Positions 21,792 through 33,637 of a stretch of DNA of 64,000 nucleotides are shown here, in pieces (within the stretch, counting starts at the first letter, position 1; each line of letters opens with the position of its first letter). Source of the DNA: Prostheceraeus crozeri (taxonomy: Eukaryota > Platyhelminthes > Polycladida > Euryleptidae); NCBI GenBank assembly GCA_907163375.1, contig CAJQUW010007294.1, positions 1 to 64,000 of the forward strand, given 5' to 3'. A program made the position numbers and the translations under genes. The notes beneath the pieces are model-generated. The model saw nothing but the letters and a program-made list of their open reading frames with translations, was not told the origin of the DNA and searched no databases.

Positions 21792-24700
21792 AAATTCAAC
21801 GTAGCAAAGTGCGTCAAGGTAACAAAATTTAAAAAAAACAAGCTAATGACTAGTTAATTTTCAATAGGTACAAAATATGATTTAAAAGAAAATTTTTATA
21901 TCCTAAAATGTCTAAAAATTTAAAAAATGCTTACTAGAAGGACAAACAACGCTTCTCCTCATGTGTAATGAATTGGCGAGTAAGTCGTTCTGTTCAAAAT
22001 TATGTTTATCATTTATATATTGAAAAGATCCTATTTAACAGTCTGCCCATTCAGATGATAAGAGGACAGGTCTGTTTCCAATCAAAATACCAGATCTAGC
22101 TAACACAGCGGGATTACGCTATCTAAAATCTACCAGGTGTGTAAGAGAATTAATGTTAGTTCCTTAAGCTAAAACGTGAAATAAAATTCTACAAAAATAT
22201 GCATACAAATTATTTGACTATTTTTAATGAGGTCATCAACAGGAACTTGGTCAGGACGATCGCGTTTCGACCGCTTCATCCTGGACGCTCAAACCCGACC
22301 AAGCGCGGTCCTGTACATTTAAGATGCACAGCCTCAAAAGTTATATCTATAATAGGGAAAGATTAGCATCTATCAAAAAAATAGAGTCACTATTGACTGA
22401 AATGTACCTCAGGCATTTGAAAGAAGGACAGAGTCCTGCCAGTAGAGGTCAAGAGGCGGGGACATAGTCCACCTTCAACTCAAGACGTGCTGTAAAAACA
22501 ATTCAACGTAGCAAAGTGCGTCAAGGTAACAAAATTAAAAAAAAACAAGCTAATGACTAGTTAATTTTCAATAGGTACAAAATATGATTTAAAAGAAAAT
22601 TTTTATATCCTAAAATGTCTAAAAATTTAAAAAATGCTTACTAGAACGACAAACAACGCTTCTCCTCATGTGTAATGAATTGGCGAGTAAGTCGTTCTGT
22701 TCAAAATTATGTTTATCATTTATATATTGAAAAGATCCTATTTAACAGTCTGCCCATTCAGATGATAAGAGGACAGGTCTGTTTCCAATCAAAATACCAG
22801 ATCTAGCTAACACAGCGGGATTACGCTATCTAAAATTTACCAGGTGTGTAAGAGAATTAATGTTAGTTCCTTAAGCTAAAACGTGAAATAAAATTCTACA
22901 AAAATATGCATACAAATTATTTGACTATTTTTAATGAGGTCATCAACAGGAACTTGGTCAGGACGATCGCGTTTCGACCGCTTCATCCTGGACGCTCAAA
23001 CCCGACCAAGCGCGGTCCTGTACATTTAAGATGCACAGCCTCAAAAGTTATATCTATAATAGGGAAAGATTAGCATCTATCAAAAAAATAGAGTCACTAT
23101 TGACTGAAATGTACCTCAGGCATTTGAAAGAAGGACAGAGTCCTGCCAGTAGAGGTCAAGAGGCGGGGACATAGTCCACCTTCAACTCAAGACGTGCTGT
23201 AAAAACAATTCAACGTAGCAAAGTGCGTCAAGGTAACAAAATTAAAAAAAAACAAGCTAATGACTAGTTAATTTTCAATAGGTACAAAATATGATTTAAA
23301 AGAAAATTTTTATATCCTAAAATGTCTAAAAATTTAAAAAATGCTTACTAGAAGGACAAACAACGCTTCTCCTCTCCTCATGTGTAATGAATTGGCGAGT
23401 AAGTCGTTCTGTTCAAAATTATGTTTATCATTTATATATTGAAAAGATCCTATTTAACAGTCTGCCCATTCAGATGATAAGAGGACAGGTCTGTTTCCAA
23501 TCAAAATACCAGATCTAGCTAACACAGCGGGATTACGCTATCTATAATTTACCAGGTGTGTAAGAGAATTAATGTTAGTTCCTTAAGCTAAAACGTGAAA
23601 TAAAATTCTACAAAAATATGCATACAAATTATTTGACTATTTTTAATGAGGTCATCAACAGGAACTTGGTCAGGACGATCGCGTTTCGACCGCTTCATCC
23701 TGGACGCTCAAACCCGACCAAGCGCGGTCCTGTACATTTAAGATGCACAGCCTCAAAAGTTATATCTATAATAGGGAAAGATTAGCATCTATCAAAAAAA
23801 TAGAGTCACTATTGACTGAAATGTACCTCAGGCATTTGAAAGAAGGACAGAGTCCTGCCAGTAGAGGTCAAGAGGCGGGGACATAGTCCACCTTCAACTC
23901 AAGACGTGCTGTAAAAACAATTCAACGTAGCAAAGTGCGTCAAGGTAACAAAATTAAAAAAAACAAGCTAATGACTAGTTAATTTTCAATAGGTACAAAA
24001 TATGATTTAAAAGAAAATTTTTATATCCTAAAATGTCTAAAAATTTAAAAAAATGCTTACTAGAACGACAAACAACGCTTCTCCTCTCCTCATGTGTAAT
24101 GAATTGGCGAGTAAGTCGTTCTGTTCAAAATTATGTTTATCATTTATATATTGAAAAGATCCTATTTAACAGTCTGCCCATTCAGATGATAAGAGGACAG
24201 GTCTGTTTCCAATCAAAATACCAGATCTAGCTAACACAGCGGGATTACGCTATCTAAAATTTACCAGGTGTGTAAGAGAATTAATGTTAGTTCCTTAAGC
24301 TAAAACGTGAAATAAAATTCTACAAAAATATGCATACAAATTATTTGACTATTTTTAATGAGGTCATCAACAGGAACTTGGTCAGGACGATCGCGTTTCG
24401 ACCGCTTCATCCTGGACGCTCAAACCCGACCAAGCGCGGTCCTGTACATTTAAGATGCACAGCCTCAAAAGTTATATCTATAATAGGGAAAGATTAGCAT
24501 CTATCAAAAAAATAGAGTCACTATTGACTGAAATGTACCTCAGGCATTTGAAAGAAGGACAGAGTCCTGCCAGTAGAGGTCAAGAGGCGGGGACATAGTC
24601 CACCTTCAACTCAAGACGTGCTGTAAAAACAATTCAACGTAGCAAAGTGCGTCAAGGTAACAAAATTAAAAAAAAACAAGCTAATGACTAGTTAATTTTC

Positions 24701-27700
24701 AATAGGTACAAAATATGATTTAAAAGAAAATTTTTATATCCTAAAATGTCTAAAAATTTAAAAAATGCTTACTAGAAGGACAAACAACGCTTCTCCTCAT
24801 GTGTAATGAATTGGCGAGTAAGTCGTTCTGTTCAAAATTATGTTTATCATTTATATATTGAAAAGATCCTATTTAACAGTCTGCCCATTCAGATGATAAG
24901 AGGACAGGTCTGTTTCCAATCAAAATACCAGATCTAGCTAACACAGCGGGATTACGCTATCTATAATTTACCAGGTGTGTAAGAGAATTAATGTTAGTTC
25001 CTTAAGCTAAAACGTGAAATAAAATTCTACAAAAATATGCATACAAATTATTTGACTATTTTTAATGAGGTCATCAACAGGAACTTGGTCAGGACGATCG
25101 CGTTTCGACCGCTTCATCCTGGACGCTCAAACCCGACCAAGCGCGGTCCTGTACATTTAAGATGCACAGCCTCAAAAGTTATATCTATAATAGGGAAAGA
25201 TTAGCATCTATCAAAAAAATAGAGTCACTATTGACTGAAATGTACCTCAGGCATTTGAAAGAAGGACAGAGTCCTGCCAGTAGAGGTCAAGAGGCGGGGA
25301 CATAGTCCACCTTCAACTCAAGACGTGCTGTAAAAACAATTCAACGTAGCAAAGTGCGTCAAGGTAACAAAATTAAAAAAAAACAAGCTAATGACTAGTT
25401 AATTTTCAATAGGTACAAAATATGATTTAAAAGAAAATTTTTATATCCTAAAATGTCTAAAAATTTAAAAAAATGCTTACTAGAACGACAAACAACGCTT
25501 CTCCTCTCCTCATGTGTAATGAATTGGCGAGTAAGTCGTTCTGTTCAAAATTATGTTTATCATTTATATATTGAAAAGATCCTATTTAACAGTCTGCCCA
25601 TTCAGATGATAAGAGGACAGGTCTGTTTCCAATCAAAATACCAGATCTAGCTAACACAGCGGGATTACGCTATCTAAAATTTACCAGGTGTGTAAGAGAA
25701 TTAATGTTAGTTCCTTAAGCTAAAACGTGAAATAAAATTCTACAAAAATATGCATACAAATTATTTGACTATTTTTAATGAGGTCATCAACAGGAACTTG
25801 GTCAGGACGATCGCGTTTCGACCGCTTCATCCTGGACGCTCAAACCCGACCAAGCGCGGTCCTGTACATTTAAGATGCACAGCCTCAAAAGTTATATCTA
25901 TAATAGGGAAAGATTAGCATCTATCAAAAAAATAGAGTCACTATTGACTGAAATGTACCTCAGGCATTTGAAAGAAGGACAGAGTCCTGCCAGTAGAGGT
26001 CAAGAGGCGGGGACATAGTCCACCTTCAACTCAAGACGTGCTGTAAAAACAATTCAACGTAGCAAAGTGCGTCAAGGTAACAAAATTAAAAAAAAACAAG
26101 CTAATGACTAGTTAATTTTCAATAGGTACAAAATATGATTTAAAAGAAAATTTTTATATCCTAAAATGTCTAAAAATTTAAAAAAATGCTTACTAGAACG
26201 ACAAACAACGCTTCTCCTCTCCTCATGTGTAATGAATTGGCGAGTAAGTCGTTCTGTTCAAAATTATGTTTATCATTTATATATTGAAAAGATCCTATTT
26301 AACAGTCTGCCCATTCAGATGATAAGAGGACAGGTCTGTTTCCAATCAAAATACCAGATCTAGCTAACACAGCGGGATTACGCTATCTAAAATTTACCAG
26401 GTGTGTAAGAGAATTAATGTTAGTTCCTTAAGCTAAAACGTGAAATAAAATTCTACAAAAATATGCATACAAATTATTTGACTATTTTTAATGAGGTCAT
26501 CAACAGGAACTTGGTCAGGACGATCGCGTTTCGACCGCTTCATCCTGGACGCTCAAACCCGACCAAGCGCGGTCCTGTACATTTAAGATGCACAGCCTCA
26601 AAAGTTATATCTATAATAGGGAAAGATTAGCATCTATCAAAAAAATAGAGTCACTATTGACTGAAATGTACCTCAGGCATTTGAAAGAAGGACAGAGTCC
26701 TGCCAGTAGAGGTCAAGAGGCGGGGACATAGTCCACCTTCAACTCAAGACGTGCTGTAAAAACAATTCAACGTAGCAAAGTGCGTCAAGGTAACAAAATT
26801 AAAAAAAACAAGCTAATGACTAGTTAATTTTCAATAGGTACAAAATATGATTTAAAAGAAAATTTTTATATCCTAAAATGTCTAAAAATTTAAAAAATGC
26901 TTACTAGAACGACAAACAACGCTTCTCCTCTCCTCATGTGTAATGAATTGGCGAGTAAGTCGTTCTGTTCAAAATTATGTTTATCATTTATATATTGAAA
27001 AGATCCTATTTAACAGTCTGCCCATTCAGATGATAAGAGGACAGGTCTGTTTCCAATCAAAATACCAGATCTAGCTAACACAGCGGGATTACGCTATCTA
27101 AAATTTACCAGGTGTGTAAGAGAATTAATTTTAGTTCCTTAAGCTAAAACGTGAAATAAAATTCTACAAAAATATGCATACAAATTATTTGACTATTTTT
27201 AATGAGGTCATCAACAGGAACTTGGTCAGGACGATCGCGTTTCGACCGCTTCATCCTGGACGCTCAAACCCGACCAAGCGCGGTCCTGTACATTTAAGAT
27301 GCACAGCCTCAAAAGTTATATCTATAATAAGGAAAGATTTGCATCTATCAAAAAAAAAATAGAGTCACTATTGACTGAAATGTACCTCAGGCATTTGAAA
27401 GAAGGACAGAGTCCTGCCAGTAGAGGTCAAGAGGCGGGGACATAGTCCACCTTCAACTCAAGACGTGCTGTAAAAACAATTCAACGTAGCAAAGTGCGTC
27501 AAGGTAACAAAATTAAAAAAAAACAAGCTAATGACTAGTTAATTTTCAATAGGTACAAAATATGATTTAAAAGAAAATTTTTATATCCTAAAATGTCTAA
27601 AAATTTAAAAAATGCTTACTAGAAGGACAAACAACGCTTCTCCTCATGTGTAATGAATTGGCGAGTAAGTCGTTCTGTTCAAAATTATGTTTATCATTTA

Positions 27701-27720
27701 TATATTGAAAAGATCCTATT
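21792..27720. repeat. satellite array, ~8.4 copies of a 707-714-bp monomer
   Basis: The word CAACGTAGCAAAGTGCG recurs at 21,797, 22,504, 23,211, 23,923, 24,635, 25,342, 26,055, 26,768 and 27,482. Spacing alternates mostly between 707 and 712-714, largely from presence or absence of a 5-bp TCTCC duplication. Monomers are almost identical. Each holds a GC-rich foldable segment (22,252-22,313 in the first) within AT-rich DNA. The array interrupts the palindrome left arm and is absent from the right. The small repeated ORF in some copies is a by-product. Confidence 0.95.
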
Positions 27721-28285
27721 TTACTGCAAAAAAAGTTTTACTGCAACACAGGTTGATGTATAGTTAGAAAAGTTTGATCATCGACGTTTACGAAACACAA
27801 GTGTCATGAAATGCAAGCGTTAGTGTAGTCAAATAATTTTACCTCGACGCACGTTTGTGAAAATAAAGTTTGATCATTGAAGTTGTATGACTGACCGAAC
27901 TCATCACAGCATTAGAAAGTTTTATCGAAAAGGTTTTACTGCACAGTGTAGATTGTCTTGTAACTTACTTTCACAGTGTTAGAAAGTTTTATTGGAGAAA
28001 GTTGCCAAATGTTTCCCTATTAGAAAATTCAAACTTCATGACTGTTAGATTAGCTTCATCAGGTTTACTAAAAGCAGTTTTCTACTGCAGTGAGACTGAG
28101 AGTCTAGAATGTTATATGAAAACATTGTTCAATTCACCACATCGCTAGAAAGTTTTACTGCACTGTGTAGATTGTTTCACACAAGGTCTTATAGTCAGCG
28201 TTGAATGTTTTATAAAACCAGATGTTGTCACACACGCTGAGTGTGTGAGAGCTAGTACCATGACATTGAATTGCGTGGGTCGTAA
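27721..28285. other. palindrome arm, repeated AT-rich words
   Basis: AGAAAGTTTTAYTGCA and GTGTAGATTGT words recur at irregular spacing. No protein gene is seen. The start of this stretch (TTTTACTGCAAAAAAAGTTTTACTGCA) duplicates 11 nt across the satellite junction. Confidence 0.5.
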
Positions 28286-28334
28286 AAGTCCATAATCCAA
28301 GGGTAGGCTCCTCTACGGTTGGATTTAGGGACTT
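28286..28334 (+). other. hairpin unit 1
   Basis: AAGTCC..AATCCAA pairs with TTGGATT..GGGACTT across an ~18-nt loop. About 25 nt further on is GTAGAATACGTGA, followed by CACATGTTCGCTT. Both hairpin and box recur at 30,723. The mirror is near 38,615-38,663. A small structured RNA is possible but unproven. Confidence 0.4.
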
Positions 28335-29511
28335 ATATCACATGCGTTAACCGTTCGCGTAGAATACGTGAAGCACATGTTCGCTTAAATGCAAATGTTG
28401 AAATAAGTTTTGTAAGAAGTCTTTGACAGGCTGTTGTGAAACTTAGCGAACGTTGAAAAAGTTTTATAAAATGTTTCTGCATTCACACTCGTTAGCGTGC
28501 CAGTTTTACTAAATGTGTAGTTTGCCTTTATCAAATTGAATGCGTGTGTAGACTGTTTTGTAAATAAAGACAGCGTGTTTGCACTCTGCATCGACAGCAT
28601 ACAAGTGTACACATAACAACCTGTAACGTTGTAAGTCGAATGCATATGAGTTAGGAAACACTCGAAACATGTGTGAGATAAAAATCAACCTGCTAGATGA
28701 AGTGAAACACAAAAGTGTCACAACTAGTTTACGGGAAATAAAGGAGAACTGTGACAACGTTTACACTCATCATAGACAGATGAACATATAGTCTAACTTT
28801 CTGACATTCAAATGAAAGTCGTAAACATGAACCGTGGTGTAAGAAACTTTAGAACAACAACTTTATGTTGGTAAAACTTTCATAGATTGCAGTCGCGTTG
28901 AAAGCTGATATAAAGACCTGTAGAAACGCATAAGTCTTAGTTCAACGACTCGACCATTGAACTCACACAATGAACAAGTCTGTGTAATTAACACGCTCAT
29001 CAGTAGGAAACAGCAAAGCATGCCATGTCATTGAATGATGAAGACTGTGGAATTATTTCATGAGTATGAAACAGCGAACATTAGGACTGACCATGAGCAT
29101 GAAAGGCTAGAATCAACGTTTGCTTTTCATGAGCTTGACAAATGAAACCGTGTCTCATTTCTAAACGAATCGTGCATTGATAATAGAATCAACATTGAAA
29201 CCTTTATCAAGTGATTTTCTGTGCGAATGCAGACGATGTGAAAATGACACACGGATTGACATTTAACATTGCTTGCAATAGTCAACACGCTGCCATTCAA
29301 AAGCAGCTAAAATGTTTATCATAAAACCTATCAGTGAAAAAACCCTCCTGTGCCCACAAAGAATCATAAGTGCACTCTGACGCCTGTTTGTCTCGCTAGC
29401 CCCTCAGCAGATAGATTAGAACACAAAGATGAATGACAGCGCAGCCGGTGGGCGACCGTCTGTCGCGCTAGCACCCATCTCTGGCACCCGTCTGTCACAT
29501 GAAACAGAGAT
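28335..29511. other. palindrome arm, no firm gene
   Basis: Frames at 28,385-28,757 (-) are mirrored in the right arm but overlap each other and have no domain. I see no other structure. Confidence 0.4.
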
Positions 29512-29739
29512 CTATCGCATCTGTCCCACGAGCAAGGATGCAGGAACGTATCGCCATCTCCGACCTCCCACCTGGCTGATTCCCACACAGCTCATTGCTA
29601 TCGCGTCGGAAGGGAGATTCACGCGATAAATGCATCTAAGTTTGTTGAGTGGTTGAGGATGGCAGTCAATGAAAATATGACTTCCCTTTTCGTCCACCAA
29701 CCATAAGCTTAGAGCGATTTGATTGCGCGAACCAGACAT
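29512..29739 (-). CDS. hypothetical 75-aa protein (left copy)
   Basis: The frame starts MSGSRNQIALSLWLVDEKGS and looks protein-like, with beta-strand alternation (LSLWLVD, HIFIDCHP, CIYRVNLP) and a basic GGRRWRYV segment. It is divergent from the 146-aa ORF and shares the 107-nt gap with it. The right-arm copy (37,174-37,401) is identical in translation. No family is recognised. Confidence 0.45.
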   Translation of the reverse strand: MSGSRNQIALSLWLVDEKGSHIFIDCHPQPLNKLRCIYRVNLPSDAIAMSCVGISQVGGRRWRYVPASLLVGQMR

Positions 29740-29846
29740 TTGAAAGGCTGTATCATTCTCATATAAAGCAGAGTGTCTTACAGTTTACTATCATAATCAT
29801 CTCCGAGAAGCCGACTGCTCAAGTTACCCCATATAGGATTACTTAT
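29740..29846. promoter_or_regulatory. shared promoter between divergent ORFs
   Basis: CATATAAAGCAGAGTG (TATAAAG at 29,762) points towards the 146-aa ORF, whose ATG is 85 nt downstream. The opposite ORF starts directly at the other edge. The mirror is at 37,067-37,173. Confidence 0.5.
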
Positions 29847-30287
29847 ATGGGCGAGACTTTTCTCTCCGATGAGATTGAGGATATAGTATTTCAGTTTATG
29901 AAATACCATTCCTTGTTCCATGAATCGAACGTTATAACTCCACCCGAATCCCCGATGATGGATCTGCAGGAATCTCCGAGTGAGAGAGAGACGGTGGGGA
30001 GTGAGGCCGAGACGGTGACGAGCGAGGCCGAGACGGTGGAAAGAGAGGAGATGATGTGGAGTGAGGACTCGGAAAGTGATAACATAAAAAGTGAGGAAAT
30101 GGAAGCGAGTGAAGATGTCATTGTGATATCGGATGATGAAGTAAGAGTTTTACACATGGATGCGAATGACTATCATCTCAACTCATTCATGTTTTCTTTC
30201 AGTGATGGAGTGAGTGATGGGCGTTCTTTAGTTCATAAAATCATCATTCACACATACAGCACACTGTTTCACCACATTTCCTCGTGA
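29847..30287 (+). CDS. acidic 146-aa protein with SUMO-interacting-type motif (left copy)
   Basis: The N-terminus is amphipathic (LSDEIEDIVFQFMKYH). Next is a proline-directed TPPESP site and three SE-rich repeats (VGSEAETV, VTSEAETV, VEREEMM). A very acidic stretch ends in DVIVISDDE, the pattern of a SUMO-interacting motif (hydrophobic core then acidic residues). Such a composition suggests a nuclear regulator, but I recognise no family. A 62-nt intron is plausible at 30,141-30,202 (donor GTAAGA, acceptor TTTTCTTTCAG). Splicing would place a TGA right after ISDDE, giving a 98-aa form. The right-arm copy differs at two residues. Confidence 0.5.
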   Translation: MGETFLSDEIEDIVFQFMKYHSLFHESNVITPPESPMMDLQESPSERETVGSEAETVTSEAETVEREEMMWSEDSESDNIKSEEMEASEDVIVISDDEVRVLHMDANDYHLNSFMFSFSDGVSDGRSLVHKIIIHTYSTLFHHISS

Positions 30288-30722
30288 ATGCATCATGAGT
30301 TCTTATATGAACTTCCTTCTAATGCAGCTAAAGCGGTCCCAAGCCCGCCACATATCTTCGGATATGGAATGCAGAGGGGAAGGATATATGATGAATGGAA
30401 TGAAATGGGAGGACACTCTTGCACCACATGCAGCCACAAACACATTTCAATCTTCATTAAGATGACATTCAATCACTTGAATTCTAATGTGACCTAATCC
30501 TTAGATCTCAGTACAGTCAACTCTCTAACGTGCTTGTTAAACCTATTATCTCTATCTTTACAAACACTGAAAGGATTCTAACATGATTTCAAACTTTACA
30601 AACATCAACTTTATTTCTAACGTTACAAACAGTGAAATGCTTGTGACGTTATTTTATATTTTATCTATCTTGCAAACAGTGAAATGCTTGTCACTTTATT
30701 TATACTTGACCTATAAATTGCT
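30288..30722. other. palindrome arm, no firm gene
   Basis: An ORF at 30,288-30,497 begins right after the 146-aa stop and is mirrored, but has no recognisable features. GTGAAATGCTTGT words repeat at 30,630 and 30,680. Confidence 0.35.
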
Positions 30723-30775
30723 AAAGTCCATCATCTATGGGGACAGGGTTAGCTACGGTTGGATTTAGGGTTTTA
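30723..30775 (+). other. hairpin unit 2
   Basis: AAAGTCCATCATC and GGTTGGATTTAGGG mark the two sides. A GTGTAGAATACGTGATGCA box follows near 30,805, as in unit 1. The mirror is near 36,138-36,190. Confidence 0.35.
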
Positions 30776-31174
30776 TATAACTCAAATGAACGATCTCTTT
30801 TAGTGTAGAATACGTGATGCATATGTTCGCTTTATAAAATGACTTTGAATGTAAGACTTAATTTCATGGTGAAAAGACAGGTTTCATATCGTTGATAAGG
30901 GATAGTTACATACCCATTATGTTATACACTTTACATTCGATGCGATCAGCTGCAAGGTGATTGATGCATGTTCAATAGAAGCGTTGTATGTATCTTAGTG
31001 ATTGGAATAATAAGTGTGTAAAGAGTTGATTAGGAAAATATATAATAGTCAACGCATGAAAGTTTCTTGTTATCCAAGCTAGGAATATATTAACATCATT
31101 CATCAGTCAGTGTTGTATTTTAAAAGTCGTATGCTGACAGAGACATAAGTTTCCTAATTATACAGCAAAACTCC

Positions 31175-31219
31175 TAAATCCATAGGATAGGTGTCCCTGT
31201 GTTGAGATTTGGGGATTTA
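31175..31219 (+). other. hairpin unit 3
   Basis: TAAATCC at one side pairs with GGATTTA at the other around a GATAGGTGTCC-containing loop. It belongs to the same AATCC/GGATT family as units 1 and 2. Confidence 0.35.
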
Positions 31220-31253
31220 ACGTTTTAGAAGTACAAGTTACATTGATAAATCA

Positions 31254-31292
31254 CTAAGTCCATAGCATAGTCAACCCTATGACAAGACTTAG
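31254..31292 (+). other. hairpin unit 4
   Basis: CTAAGTC pairs perfectly with GACTTAG, with ATAG/CTAT extending the stem inside. A GTGTAGAATGTGA box follows near 31,328. The mirror is at about 35,621-35,659. Confidence 0.4.
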
Positions 31293-32571
31293 CGTTTTAT
31301 ATGATCCGTGTTAGCAATATCTGCTCGTGTAGAATGTGACTCAATGCGTTTAGTCAAATAATGTATCATCAACTTTATTCACTTGGTTAGATGATGAAGA
31401 AAGTGTGAGATAGAAGTGAAAGTGATCTCATAAAGTTTAGAACACAAAGTAGTAACATTGTAGGAATAAGTAAAGTGAAAAGTTATGTCGCATGAAATCA
31501 GTGATGCAAGATTAGCTCGCATTGAAATGAATTGGTATTGTAACAAACAAGCTATGTGGGATTCAGCATATGTTTGAAGACAAGCGCTGTTAAAAGGTTT
31601 TGAGATGATGTGAATTTCATCACGTCATGTTCATGGATGTAACAGAATGAATGTCTCTACTGCTTGAGTGTATAAGATAGAACACATATCGTAGTTGTTG
31701 CATGTAAACTGGAGGTTCATATTCGACGAAAGCAAAGATTGAGATTGCAAAGTTTAATGAATAGGTAGTGTAGCTAACTGGTTAAACATAGTTATAAGAA
31801 ACCGCAGAAACATATCGAGATAGGATCATATTGCAATAGGACTGTTAATTTATGAAAGTAATTCATGTAAAGTTAAACTGAAGTAGTTTGTATATTTGAT
31901 GAAGACAAGATACTATGAGTGTGAACGTAGGAATAGCATGCAATGGAGTATGCGTTGAAATGATTGTATGCCAAGTGTATATGAAAAGTTATTTCCAACA
32001 GCAAATGAGTAACACGAACGTATTAAGGTGCTACAAGTCTTTCATATTGATGAGGTTGACTGGAAGAAATGACTGTTGTGGTAAATGGGGAATTCAGCCT
32101 ATGTTGAAAGTCAGGTACTGCGAAAGTTTTTATGATGATATTTGTCAAGATTGAATGCAAAGTATCACATCATGTTTATAGATGAAAAGTGGAAGAGAAT
32201 AAATGTCTTTGCAGGTTTTGAGTGTATAGGATAGAACGCATGAAACAGTTACACTATATAAATAAAGTTAAAGGGTCACAGTTGATGAAAGGTAGCTTTG
32301 ATAGACTTCACATGGGTTGTTATGTAGAATGAATTGATATTCATAAATGGAAGTATGATCTAGTGATAAAGTTTCTAAGCCTTTCTTATGAGTGTCTATG
32401 TAAGGCTGACTTTCATAAGTTGAGAAATGACTGTCTTCATAAGTGCAGAATAAAAGTATTTAGCTAGCGTGCATTATCTTTCAGGGATGATTGAACTCAA
32501 GTATTGTTATGCAGTATGTCTTGTCATGATATTTCGTATTGAACACTGTATCAAGTCTGTGCCAACACTGT
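31293..32571. other. palindrome arm, one mirrored 79-aa frame
   Basis: The frame 31,915-32,154 (+), starting MSVNVGIACNGVCVEM, is Cys-rich and has an identical copy at 34,760-34,999 (-). It has no signal peptide or known domain. The rest is AT-rich with no further assignment. Confidence 0.35.
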
Positions 32572-33510
32572 CACCATTCCTCTTTTGCATACATATGAGT
32601 TCATTGGTACCATTTACTCAATTTTCTGTTATGTCTAAATATGCAGATGACGTTGTTGTTATGTTCCCAGTCACTGACCCCAGTACCATTGAAGCAACTA
32701 TAAGAAGTGAAGTTAGCAATGTTGAGAATTGGTGTACCTTGCATGGTTTAACTCTCAATACAGGAAAGACTCAATGCATGTACGTTAAGAAGAGATCCAT
32801 GTCTTTATCTCCAACGAACATCGTTTTTGAAAACCAGCTAAAGATTCTGGGAGTCATCTACAGCGCGAACTTTTCATGGGATGTATTTGTCGACACATTA
32901 TGCAGACGTGCTAGTCAAAAACTCCTTATCATAAAGCGCCTAAAGTATTCCTTGTCGAAAACTGAGTTATTACTCGTCTACAACGCTGTAATTTTGTCTA
33001 CCCTCGAGTACAACGCTCCCCTGCTTATTGGCTTAAATCAGAAAAATTCCGAAAAACTCGAAAGAGTGCGCAAACGTTGCCATCGCATTATTTGCGGTTC
33101 TGATTGCGATTGCGATAAATTTACACCCCTGACAACGAGACGGGAAACACAAGCACTGAAACTTTTTAGAGACATGTTACATCCTGAGAATCTCCTTCAC
33201 CATCTTGTCCCAGCGAATTTGACTCAATCTCGTCTGTCCCATCAGCTTGTGATACCTTACTCTCGAACTCACTTTCGCCGCTCATCTTTCATACCGACGT
33301 GTGCCATTTTGTACAACAGCATGACTTAGTGTTTGCTATTGACTTAGTTTTTTTTTTCTTCGATAATTTGATAAATTACCATGTTCCTTGTTATCAGCGC
33401 ACCTTAATTCTGCGAAAAGAATTGTATCTATACCGAATGTACCACTTCCGATATGCATGATTTTCATTACAAATATAAAGCATACTACTACTACTACTAC
33501 TACTACTACT
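32572..33510 (+). mobile_element. LINE-C, 5'-truncated RT fragment with (ACT)n tail
   Basis: The insert opens inside the motif-B segment (LSPFLFCIHMSSL), then has SKYADDVVV (catalytic box intact), GLTLNTGKTQCMYV, FENQLKILGVIY and a C-terminal tail ending ILYNSMT at 33,329. A 3' UTR and an ACT/TAC microsatellite close it. The right arm carries the uninterrupted target, so the insertion is later than the palindrome. The likely target duplication is only ACTGT, ambiguous with the tail. Confidence 0.85.
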
Positions 33511-33637
33511 GTATCAGTCAACACTGTATCATGGCTAGCAAGGTAGCAGCCAAATGATGCCATTTGCTTCTTCTGTTTTTGTATACTGTTCATTAGTTTG
33601 ATGAATGGTTATAAGTCATCGTTTTATTATCACGCAC

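Larger units (their letters stand above)
19334..33637 (+). repeat. palindrome left arm
   Basis: It holds, outside to inside: terminal poly-C repeats, an 84-aa ORF, a CRE/TATA promoter, AT-rich repeats, the satellite array (21,792-27,720), hairpin units, the divergent 75-aa/146-aa ORF pair, more hairpin units, and LINE-C (32,572-33,510). Without the two inserts it is about 7.4 kb. Confidence 0.85.

Noticed and set aside
22252-22313. Canonical hammerhead ribozyme
   Set aside because: The CTGATGA core is not present and stem II does not pair; reported only as a weak resemblance.
24033-26363. 65-aa ORF repeated in satellite monomers as a protein gene
   Set aside because: It appears only in monomers with certain small indels, has no domain, and is explained by identical tandem copies. 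Other monomers break it.
21797-27482. CRISPR array
   Set aside because: The repeats are 0.71-kb monomers with no unique short spacers, and the DNA is animal.
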